This document shows, piece after piece, positions 1 through 5,840 of a stretch of DNA of 6,590 nucleotides; positions within the stretch are counted from its first letter, which is position 1, and every line of letters begins with the position of its first letter. The notes under the pieces were generated by a model, which was not told the origin of the DNA, did no database searches, and was given only the letters and a program-made list of their open reading frames with translations. The DNA is from DAIDKA01 sp035506335 (GTDB taxonomy: Bacteria > Pseudomonadota > Gammaproteobacteria > Steroidobacterales > Steroidobacteraceae), in NCBI GenBank assembly GCA_035506335.1, contig DATJPN010000166.1:1-6590 (forward strand), read 5' to 3'. The position numbers and the translations under genes were made by a program.

Positions 1-270
1 GAAACCCTGCAGCTCGAAGCTGTTGGTTTCGAAATTGCCGAAGCTCACGCTGGCGGCCGACAGCTGCTGTGCGATGAGCGGCGCACGCTGCCTGATCAGG
101 CGACCGGCCGGGCGCTGGATGATCACATCGCCGACTGCGGCGAAGCTGAACTGCGGCGGCAGGGCGGCTGTGAGGCCACCGCCGGGAACGTCACACCCCG
201 CCGTGGCGGTCGCTGAGGCAACGACCGCGCCCAAGGCCAGCCAGGCGATCCGCATTCTGCTGCAACCCAT
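1..270 (-). CDS. CapA-family protein (metallophosphatase-like fold), N-terminal part only
   Basis: Partial gene: 90 codons are visible, and the frame stays open to the left edge. The product starts MGCSRMRIAWLALGAV, a basic, hydrophobic export signal with possible cleavage near residues 24-26 (ATAGC). The Cys at 26 is preceded by T-A-G rather than a clean lipobox, so lipoprotein status is uncertain. From about residue 41 it matches the start of the CapA domain: FAAVGDV (G47-D48), then about 30 residues later FGNFET (G78-N79-x-E81). These are the two N-terminal metal-site-like motifs of the family known from poly-gamma-glutamate capsule protein CapA. Many CapA homologues in proteobacteria have no proven capsule role, so no substrate is assigned. 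The ATG at 270 was chosen because AGGG lies about 5 bases upstream; the ATG at 255 is in frame but has no ribosome site. It begins 6 bases after the DoxX-like stop, so the two are probably co-transcribed. The rest of the domain lies outside the window. Confidence 0.82.
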   Translation of the reverse strand, partial: MGCSRMRIAWLALGAVVASATATAGCDVPGGGLTAALPPQFSFAAVGDVIIQRPAGRLIRQRAPLIAQQLSAASVSFGNFETNSFELQGF

Positions 271-276
271 GCCGCC

Positions 277-885
277 CTACTCGGTCGCGCGATGCGGTGT
301 CGATGATCCAGCGGCGGGGGCGCCCGGCCACTGACTCCATAATGGGCGTGGCGACAGGCGCGGCCTGAGGATGTCTGCGAACCAGCCGCCGTATGCCGCC
401 AGGATGAATGCGTTGAGGATGAGCTCACGCGGCCCCGTCCAAAGGGTCCGCGGGTCTGCCACGACGAAGACACTGAGATAGAAGATCGTGAACGTGACCG
501 GCATTTCGAGCATTGCGGCTGCCGGCACGTACACGTCGAGAATCAGGCATACCCCGACGATCGACTCGATGGCCTTGATGACACCGAACAGGCCGACGGC
601 CTCCATGTAATGCTGCAGTGGCCCGGCCAGCGGATGGACCATCTGCGCCTGCGGGTACAGGTGCAGAAAGTAGTTGGGACCGGAAAACAGCGCGTGCGCG
701 CCGAGAAACCACCGCGCCCAGATCACGGCGAAGCGCATGCCGCGCCCCTTCCGGGCCGTCAGGCTGCTGCCGAGCCCGCGTTCGCGGTACCAGGCGATGA
801 TCACCGCAGCCGACGCCAGCAGTGTGAGGGCGACATCGACGGGCGTCACCAGGGCGTGCGACGCAAGCAACGATTGGATTGTCAT
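277..885 (-). CDS. DoxX-like integral membrane protein
   Basis: A 202-residue predicted inner-membrane protein with about five hydrophobic segments: near residues 13-32, 52-70, 97-117, 120-143 and 155-172. Residues 50-176 fit the DoxX-like pattern: a first helix ending in a G-x-N-x-FLH type motif (GPNYFLHLYP, 69-78), a Gly-rich second helix with an acidic residue (E107) leading to a Y-V-P turn (119-121), then two further helices and a basic tail (DILRPRLSPRP). Family members are small four-helix membrane proteins, some linked to redox or thiol stress; no reaction is known for most. The N-terminal 45 residues, with an extra hydrophobic stretch, are longer than a minimal DoxX domain. The ATG at 885 is preferred because AGGAAG sits 4 bases upstream. 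The ATG at 906 would add seven residues and has no good site. An in-frame extension to 1098 would run through the promoter region and is unlikely. Stop TAG at 277-279; the CapA-type gene follows 6 bases on. Confidence 0.75.
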   Translation of the reverse strand: MTIQSLLASHALVTPVDVALTLLASAAVIIAWYRERGLGSSLTARKGRGMRFAVIWARWFLGAHALFSGPNYFLHLYPQAQMVHPLAGPLQHYMEAVGLFGVIKAIESIVGVCLILDVYVPAAAMLEMPVTFTIFYLSVFVVADPRTLWTGPRELILNAFILAAYGGWFADILRPRLSPRPLWSQWPGAPAAGSSTPHRATE

Positions 886-963
886 TGCACTTCCTGCCTC
901 CGACATCGACCAGGCGCTGGCCCGGACTGCGATGGCCAATGCCTGAGGTTTTTGCGCAACAAC

Positions 964-992
964 GATTGTATGCAGTGTTGACTGATTGTATG
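964..992 (+). repeat. 9-bp direct repeat GATTGTATG, two copies 20 bp apart
   Basis: GATTGTATG occurs at 964-972 and again at 984-992, an exact 20-bp period, close to two helical turns. The first copy lies just upstream of the -35 hexamer and the second fills the start of the -35/-10 spacer of the rightward promoter. Such spacing would place both copies on nearly the same DNA face, as for a dimeric regulator binding direct repeats. In the opposite direction each copy contains TACAAT, so the repeat may also reflect a leftward promoter. Confidence 0.5.
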
Positions 993-1006
993 AGTATAGG
1001 CATATT
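978..1006 (+). promoter_or_regulatory. Sigma70-like promoter for receptor and regulator
   Basis: A -35 hexamer TTGACT (978-983, 5 of 6 to consensus) is followed after exactly 17 bases by CATATT (1001-1006, 4 of 6 to TATAAT). Transcription would start near 1012-1014, leaving an untranslated leader of about 95 bases before the ATG at 1108. It sits in the only A/T-rich patch of the intergenic region. The -10 is weak, consistent with a regulated promoter. Prediction from sequence only. Confidence 0.5.
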
Positions 1007-1014
1007 GCCTCTAC
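994..1014. promoter_or_regulatory. 21-bp near-palindrome over the -10 element, candidate operator
   Basis: The left arm GTATAGGCA (994-1002) and right arm TGCCTCTAC (1006-1014) are reverse complements at 8 of 9 positions, around a 3-base centre TAT. The inner part, AGGCA-TAT-TGCCT (998-1010), is perfect. It covers the whole -10 element and the expected start point, so a bound protein would block RNA polymerase. Size and symmetry suit a TetR-type dimer, and a TetR-type gene lies downstream of the receptor, so autoregulation is a reasonable inference. No second copy was noticed in the window. Confidence 0.5.
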
Positions 1015-1042
1015 GAGTGAAGAGCCATGGCGTGGGTTGGGT

Positions 1043-1060
1043 GCGCCCCGTGATGGGCGC
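1043..1060 (+). promoter_or_regulatory. GC-rich hairpin in the receptor mRNA leader
   Basis: GCGCCC (1043-1048) pairs perfectly with GGGCGC (1055-1060) around the loop CGTGAT. Directly after it, GGCT (1061-1064) can pair with AGCC (1071-1074). There is no T run after either stem, so this is not an intrinsic terminator. It lies between the predicted start of transcription and the ribosome site, and may affect mRNA stability or translation. In GC-rich DNA a 6-bp stem may also be chance. Confidence 0.3.
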
Positions 1061-1096
1061 GGCTCCGGCCAGCCGAGACAACCGCCGTCAAGTATC

Positions 1097-1103
1097 AAGG
1101 GGG
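1097..1103 (+). promoter_or_regulatory. Ribosome binding site of the receptor gene
   Basis: AAGGGGG lies about 4-7 bases before the ATG at 1108, depending on which bases pair with 16S rRNA. It is purine-rich, well placed and fixes the start of the receptor at 1108 ahead of later in-frame starts, which would also remove the signal peptide. Confidence 0.75.
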
Positions 1104-1107
1104 ACTC

Positions 1108-4056
1108 ATGAGAACTTCCGTGCGTACGTCGGTACGCCTGATCCTTGCTTCCTTACCGCTGGGCACCGCGATGCTGGTGCCGCCCTCGGTGGCGTGGAGC
1201 CAGTCGGCGCCGACCGGCCCTGCGCAGGGGTCAGCGGCCGCTGCGGCCTCCGGCGACGAGCTCGCCGAAGTCGTCGTGACGGGAACGCGAATTCGCGGTG
1301 TCGAGCAGGTCGGCTCCTCCAGCATCACGCTGAGCCCCGTGGACATCCAGAACACCGGCCTGTCGAGCACCGCGGATGTGCTGCAGCAGTATCCGCAGCT
1401 GCTCTCCCTGGGCGCGGGGCTGGGTGCCACCGGAGCCGGAACGGACGCGCAGGGTGAGACGCTGGACAACACCCTCGCGCGCGCCGTCAACATCCGTGGC
1501 GTCGGTCGCGAGGCCACCCTCAGCCTCGTTGATGGACACCGGATTCCGTATAGCAGTCCGGATATGGCGTTTTTCGACCCCGATGCCCTGCCGGTACAGA
1601 TGTTGCAGCGCGTCGAAGTCGTCGCCGACGGTACCTCGCCGATCTACGGCGCCGATGCGGTGGCGGGCACGGTCAATTACATCCTCCGCAAGCCCTTCAC
1701 CGGTGCCGAAACCTACGGCCAGTACGGAAGCGCCAGCGGCGAGAACCAGTGGCAGGCCACCCAGCTGTTCGGACTCTCGTGGGACCGTGACGCCAGTGGC
1801 TTCGTCGTGGCATACCAGCACACCCATCAGGGAGCACTCGCCGCCGATAACCGGCCGTACTACTCCGACAACTTCGTGCCCTTCGGCGGTCCCCCCTCTT
1901 CCGCCTACTCGACTCCGGGCAACGTGATCGTGAATGGCGTGAGCTATGCGATTCCGCACGGCCAGAACGGCACCGCCCTGACACTCGCCGAACTCGGCGC
2001 GGCCGGCTCGCTCAATACCCAGAACGCCTGGTATGACGCGCAGGCGCTGCCGGACCAGGTGCGCAACAGCTTCACGTTCAATGGCAACGAGAAGGTCAAC
2101 GACGTCGTCAACATCTTTTCGGACGCCTATTACACCAAGCGCGAATTCACGATCCTCGCGCACCCGGCCAACGGGCAGTACTTCGTTCCGAACTCGAATC
2201 CCTTCAGTCCCTGCAACAACACCACCGGCGCGGCCGCCGCGCTGATTGCGGCCTGCGGAACCGGCGGGCTCACCGTGGACTACAGCTTCGCCAACAGCGT
2301 GTCGAACCTCAACTACGGCAGCCAGGAGACCTACTACGGCTTCGGCGGCGTGCAGATCAGCCTGCCGGCCCGGTGGGAGGTGACGCTGCAGGCCGGCAGC
2401 GGACATGATGAGGACTACACGAATGCGCCCAACAGTTCGGTGTCTGCCGCTCCGGGGACCCCGTTGGCCGCCGCGCTCGCATCGGCCAGTGCGGCAAGCG
2501 CCTACAACATGTTCTGCGACGGCACGGCCTATACCTGCAATCCGGTTGGCAGCACCAAGGGCTTCGGCTCGAACTTCTACACGCAGACCCTGTTCAACAT
2601 GTCCGATTACGAAATCAACGCCGATGGGCCGGTGTTCGCGCTGCCGGGTGGCGATCTGCGGCTGGCGGTGGGCGGTGAGTACAATTCGCAGGCCGTCCGT
2701 GCGAACAACAGCTTCGGCATGGGCAACCTCGACACCCGCGACATCACCTCCGGGTTTTTCGAGGCCTACGTTCCGATCGTTGGCGCCGCCAATGCGATGC
2801 CGCTGATACGCAGCCTGCAGCTGGATCTCGCGGGCCGCATCGACAGCTTCCATGATTCCCTGGTGAGTCTCGGCAGCACCAAGAACCCGAAGATCGGCAT
2901 CGACTGGACGCCGGTCGATGGCCTGAAGCTGCACGGCAGCTACGGATCCTCCTTCCGTGCACCCTCGATGCTGCAGGAGGACGTGACGGCACAGCATGGC
3001 TACATCGCCCTGCCCAGCTTCGGCGGCGTCACCGTCGCGTGCGCCGGCTGCAATTTCCCCGGCGCGCTGCTGCCGATCGATGTCGGCTATCACACGACCG
3101 AGGCCTCGACCGCGCACACCTGGTCCTTCGGCTTTGACTGGGCGCCGTCGCAGATTGCGGGGCTGACGGCCGCAGTCAACTGGTACCGCCTGCGCTATGA
3201 AAACGACGTTGACACGCCGCTGTCGGACATCGGCTACGTCAATGCCCTGAATTCGCAGCAGTTCAACTCGCTCTTTGTATACAATCCGACGTACTTCCCG
3301 GCGCTCGCGGCCAACAACCCGGCACCATTCGTCTACCCGAACTCCGTCAATGCCGCGACGTGCTCGGCCGTCATCGGCAAGCGGATCACGACCCAGGCAT
3401 TGTTCAATTCGTATGTCGCGTGCCTGAACGCCCATGGAGACGTGGGGTTCCTCGGACCACCGCAGAGTGCGGCGAACATCATCGCGATCGCGGACGCCGA
3501 GCATATCAACAGCACCTCGATCAACACCAATGGCCTGGACATCTCCGTGAGCGAGGCGTGGTCGAACGCCTGGGGTAACTGGCGCGTCGGCCTCGTCGCC
3601 GAGGATGCGCTGAGCTACGATGTGTCGCTGCTTCCGGGGGCGCCCTCCAACTCGTATCTGAATGACCTCGGCTTCCCGCTGCGCTTCAAGGGGCGGGTGC
3701 AGATCGGCTGGCAACGCAATTTCGACCGCGACTCCCTCGCCGCCAACCTCTTCATCAACTACACGAACGGCTACAGTGTGCCCCTGGGCGACCTTCCGGC
3801 GGGCGTCGGCAGCCAGTATGGCAGCGTGAGCGCCTACACCACGGTGGATCTGTCCATCATCTACAACATGCACAGCTACCTGCCGCAGCTGATCCGCGAT
3901 GGCGTCACGCTGAGCCTCAGCGTGCAGGATCTGCTGGATACGAAGCCGCCACTGGTGGTCAACGCCGCCTCGACCGGGAACGGGGTGCTGTACGACCCGT
4001 CCAACGCCAGCCCGCTGCAGCGACTCATTCAGCTGCAGATAGGCATGAAGTTCTGA
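1108..4056 (+). CDS. TonB-dependent outer-membrane receptor
   Basis: A 982-residue outer-membrane active transporter that would take up a scarce ligand using energy passed on by TonB-ExbB-ExbD. Residues 1 to about 32 form a Sec signal peptide: basic MRTSVRTSVR, a hydrophobic core, and probable cleavage around AWSQS. After a low-complexity Gly/Ala linker comes the TonB-box region, ELAEVVVTGTRI (51-62). The plug domain spans roughly 70-195, with the classic motifs VNIRGVGREATLSLVDGHRI (127-146), RVEVVADGTSPIYGADAVAG (168-187) and TVNYILRKPF (188-197). The rest is a beta-barrel rich in alternating aromatic strands, ending in IGMKF, with a terminal Phe as outer-membrane assembly requires. Cysteine pairs occur in probable extracellular loops (for example SPCNN...AACG, FCDG...YTCN, ACAGC). 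The protein is full length for the large receptors common in environmental proteobacteria. The ligand cannot be deduced; no siderophore or B12 genes are adjacent. The TetR-type regulator follows 17 bases downstream. Confidence 0.96.
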   Translation: MRTSVRTSVRLILASLPLGTAMLVPPSVAWSQSAPTGPAQGSAAAAASGDELAEVVVTGTRIRGVEQVGSSSITLSPVDIQNTGLSSTADVLQQYPQLLSLGAGLGATGAGTDAQGETLDNTLARAVNIRGVGREATLSLVDGHRIPYSSPDMAFFDPDALPVQMLQRVEVVADGTSPIYGADAVAGTVNYILRKPFTGAETYGQYGSASGENQWQATQLFGLSWDRDASGFVVAYQHTHQGALAADNRPYYSDNFVPFGGPPSSAYSTPGNVIVNGVSYAIPHGQNGTALTLAELGAAGSLNTQNAWYDAQALPDQVRNSFTFNGNEKVNDVVNIFSDAYYTKREFTILAHPANGQYFVPNSNPFSPCNNTTGAAAALIAACGTGGLTVDYSFANSVSNLNYGSQETYYGFGGVQISLPARWEVTLQAGSGHDEDYTNAPNSSVSAAPGTPLAAALASASAASAYNMFCDGTAYTCNPVGSTKGFGSNFYTQTLFNMSDYEINADGPVFALPGGDLRLAVGGEYNSQAVRANNSFGMGNLDTRDITSGFFEAYVPIVGAANAMPLIRSLQLDLAGRIDSFHDSLVSLGSTKNPKIGIDWTPVDGLKLHGSYGSSFRAPSMLQEDVTAQHGYIALPSFGGVTVACAGCNFPGALLPIDVGYHTTEASTAHTWSFGFDWAPSQIAGLTAAVNWYRLRYENDVDTPLSDIGYVNALNSQQFNSLFVYNPTYFPALAANNPAPFVYPNSVNAATCSAVIGKRITTQALFNSYVACLNAHGDVGFLGPPQSAANIIAIADAEHINSTSINTNGLDISVSEAWSNAWGNWRVGLVAEDALSYDVSLLPGAPSNSYLNDLGFPLRFKGRVQIGWQRNFDRDSLAANLFINYTNGYSVPLGDLPAGVGSQYGSVSAYTTVDLSIIYNMHSYLPQLIRDGVTLSLSVQDLLDTKPPLVVNAASTGNGVLYDPSNASPLQRLIQLQIGMKF

Positions 4057-4073
4057 GCCGTCGCGGCGAAGAT

Positions 4074-4763
4074 TTGCGATTGCCCGCGCGCCGGCGCAAG
4101 CCGGCGCCCGCGTCCTCGCAGATCACCGGCCGCCGCGCGCTGATCGCGGATGCCGTGATCGAGTTGCTCGCTCAGGAGGGTGGGCGCGGACTCACTCATG
4201 GAAACATCGACCTGCTGCTTCGGCTCCCCAAGGGATCGACGTCGTTCTACTTTCGCCGGCGCGACGAACTGTTCGACGCCGGCATTCGCCGGCTGGTCCA
4301 GCATGACCTGGAGGATCTCAACAGCACGCTCGGTCCGCTCTTCCGGAAGTACCGCGGCCGGATCCCGCTGCCTGCCGTCGCCAGGGCGCACTATCGGCTG
4401 TGGCGACAGGGCAGCGGCCGGGAGATGCGCAAGCGGACGCTGGCGCGTTTCGAGTTCTTCCTGCACGCGGCTCGGGATCCGGTCTTTGCCAGGTTACACA
4501 CCAAGGTTCGCAGCGCACTATTTGAATTTGGTGCCGTGATGTTTGCGCGCCTGGGTGCAAGGAACCCCCGGGTGGCAGCGCTCGAATTCGGCTATCTCGT
4601 CCGCGGCGATACGATGGCCCATCTGCCACTGCGACCCACGGGCGGATGGCACCGGATCACGCCAGCGTATTACGAGCAGTCGCTGCGGGAAGTCATCAGC
4701 AAGACCAACCGGCTGCCGCACGATACGCGTGCCTTCCCGAAGGCCGAGCGGGGCATCGCCTGA
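4074..4763 (+). CDS. TetR/AcrR-family transcriptional regulator, non-ATG start
   Basis: About 229 residues, normal for TetR regulators. The N-terminal DNA-binding domain spans about residues 18-70: helix 1 RRALIADAVIELLAQEGG, then GLTHGNIDLLL, recognition turn RLPKGSTSFYF, and RRRDELFDAGI, matching the family's Gly-x-x-x-x-T and G-S-x-x-x-Y-F pattern. The GLTH and STSFYF wording is that of a TetR subgroup that often carries a basic N-terminus, as here (RLPARRRK). The C-terminal ligand/dimer domain is not recognisable to a substrate class. The only plausible starts are TTG at 4074 or TTG at 4080. The second has GAAGA 7 bases upstream and may be the true one. No in-frame ATG occurs before the C-terminal half. 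The gene starts 17 bases after the receptor stop, so it is probably co-transcribed and possibly translationally coupled, giving low regulator levels. It ends 24 bases from the convergent TAXI gene. Control of the receptor promoter is inferred from linkage and the palindrome at 994-1014. Confidence 0.88.
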   Translation: MRLPARRRKPAPASSQITGRRALIADAVIELLAQEGGRGLTHGNIDLLLRLPKGSTSFYFRRRDELFDAGIRRLVQHDLEDLNSTLGPLFRKYRGRIPLPAVARAHYRLWRQGSGREMRKRTLARFEFFLHAARDPVFARLHTKVRSALFEFGAVMFARLGARNPRVAALEFGYLVRGDTMAHLPLRPTGGWHRITPAYYEQSLREVISKTNRLPHDTRAFPKAERGIA

Positions 4764-4787
4764 TGCCGAAGCCGGCTCCGGCCCCGT
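4764..4787. other. Short gap between convergent genes
   Basis: Only 24 bases separate the regulator stop (TGA 4761-4763) from the TAXI stop (4788-4790). The region is GC-rich with several small overlapping inverted repeats, such as GCCGG/CCGGC (4771-4775 and 4778-4782) and CGGGGC/GCCCCG (4749-4754 and 4781-4786). None is followed by a T run in either direction. No credible intrinsic terminator is seen, so termination may be Rho-dependent or read-through may occur. Confidence 0.6.
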
Positions 4788-5840
4788 CTACCGCAGATAG
4801 CCGACCTCACGGTAATAGCGCGCGGCCCCCGGGTGCAGCGGCACAGGCCCTGCCTTCCAGACCGTGTGGGGATTGTACGAGAACGGCCGGATGGACCACT
4901 TGAGCAGGTCCTGGCGCTCATCAATCTGCCTGGCAACGAGGTAGGCGAACGGCTCCGGAAGGTCGGCACGAGCAAATATGGCATGCCCCGATCGACCGAC
5001 GGTTGCGATGGGACGATCGACGCCGCGCAGGTAGCCGACCGGCACGTTGACGAGGTCGCCATCGAGCTCGCGCGCGATGCGCGCCAGCAGATCCGGTGCC
5101 ACCGGCAGGAAGCGCAGCCGGAAGCGCGTGGTCATTTCGTACCAGACGTCCGATTCGCGGTTATTGGCCAGGCTGCCCAGTCCGCTCACGATCACGTCGA
5201 AGTCGCCGGCCTTGACCTGCGCCATCGGGTTCGCGAAGGCTCCGCCGCGTGCCTCGACCTCGGGGCGCGTCAGGTGATACCGCTCGAGTACCGGATGCAC
5301 CCACGGATCATCCTCGCTCATGACCTTCAGGCCCCGGCGTCCGGCCAGCTGTTCCAGTCCGGTGATGCCCGAGTCCGCCTTGACCGCGACCAGCAGGTAG
5401 TTCGGATCCTCGATCCGCGCAAGGAGTCGCAGCTGATGCTGTGGCCCGTCCTTCGCGTACTGGTGCGTGCCCTGGTAGAGCCATTCCAGGAAGTGTACTT
5501 CCGTGATGCCGAAGTCCACCGGACCGTGCGGCGGCGGCGGATCACCCAGCTCGATGTTGTGGGCAGTCAGCGGTGGCGGCATGCGCGCGTATGCAACATA
5601 GCGGGGACTGTCGTCAAGATTGCAGTTGTAGCAGATCTGCACCTGGTATCCCGCGGGCTTGAGGGCCGCGGCAACGATCTCGGCGAGCGGTCCCCAGACG
5701 CATGTCGGGCAGGCGGCGGCGATCACCGGTCGATGCGCCGCGACCCCCGTGTCGGGCGGCTCGGCCCGCGCGCCCTGCCCGGATGCCACAGCCAGCGCAC
5801 AGGCGAGCAGGCGCAGGCGCCAGATGCGACTCACGCCCAT
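4788..5840 (-). CDS. TAXI-family TRAP-type solute-binding protein
   Basis: A 350-residue predicted periplasmic binding protein of the TAXI type, the solute receptor of a class of TRAP transporters. A Sec signal peptide (MGVSRIWRLRLLACALAVAS) has probable cleavage after ARA (residue 26). Mature-protein features that fit the family are a Gly-Ile stretch near 106-125 (DFGITEVHFLEWLYQGTHQY), a mid-protein QVKAGDFDVIVSGLG segment, and RFLPVAPDLLARI. The C-terminus has the typical WSIRPFSYNPHTVWKAGPVP then LHPGAARYYREVGYLR. Two points are odd. CPTC (44-47) and CYNC (70-73) form a double CxxC near the N-terminus. The segment where TAXI proteins usually carry a small Gly/Ser-rich ligand loop reads MSEDDPWVHP here. 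The ATG at 5840 was chosen because the signal peptide begins there and it overlaps the dehydrogenase stop by 10 bases; GGTGA upstream is a weak ribosome site. An in-frame extension to 5936 lies inside the dehydrogenase and is rejected. No TRAP permease is visible, and the substrate is unknown. Confidence 0.85.
   Translation of the reverse strand: MGVSRIWRLRLLACALAVASGQGARAEPPDTGVAAHRPVIAAACPTCVWGPLAEIVAAALKPAGYQVQICYNCNLDDSPRYVAYARMPPPLTAHNIELGDPPPPHGPVDFGITEVHFLEWLYQGTHQYAKDGPQHQLRLLARIEDPNYLLVAVKADSGITGLEQLAGRRGLKVMSEDDPWVHPVLERYHLTRPEVEARGGAFANPMAQVKAGDFDVIVSGLGSLANNRESDVWYEMTTRFRLRFLPVAPDLLARIARELDGDLVNVPVGYLRGVDRPIATVGRSGHAIFARADLPEPFAYLVARQIDERQDLLKWSIRPFSYNPHTVWKAGPVPLHPGAARYYREVGYLR

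Larger units (their letters stand above)
886..1107. other. Divergent intergenic region between the DoxX-like and receptor genes
   Basis: This 222-base stretch has no convincing gene. The section from about 950 to 1020 is clearly more A/T-rich than the flanks, as expected of a promoter. It contains the rightward promoter, the near-palindrome, the direct repeat and a leader hairpin listed separately. For the leftward genes only a weak case can be made: the minus strand reads TACAAT at 970-965 and again at 990-985, each one base from the -10 consensus, but neither has a good -35 at 16-18 bp. Confidence 0.8.

Noticed and set aside
23..334. Plus-strand frame opposite the CapA-type gene
   Set aside because: There is no ribosome site and no domain, and the minus strand encodes a recognisable signal peptide and CapA motifs in the same place.
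868..968. Repeat CAACGATTG at 868-876 and 960-968
   Set aside because: Only 9 bp, with one copy inside the DoxX-like coding region and no consistent spacing to promoter elements; probably chance.
886..1098. N-terminal extension of the DoxX-like protein up to 1098
   Set aside because: It would run through the A/T-rich promoter region and has no ribosome site. The ATG at 885 has AGGAAG upstream and gives a sensible membrane protein.
1231..3873. An 880-codon open frame antisense to the receptor gene
   Set aside because: It is in register with the receptor codons on the opposite strand. There it stays open simply because the GC-rich receptor gene avoids TTA, CTA and TCA codons; it ends at a TCA serine codon of the receptor. 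Its translation is Arg/Gly/Val-rich with no recognisable domain, whereas the sense frame is a clear TonB receptor.
4749..4786. Bidirectional terminator between the convergent genes
   Set aside because: The stems are short, compete with each other, and no T run follows on either strand.
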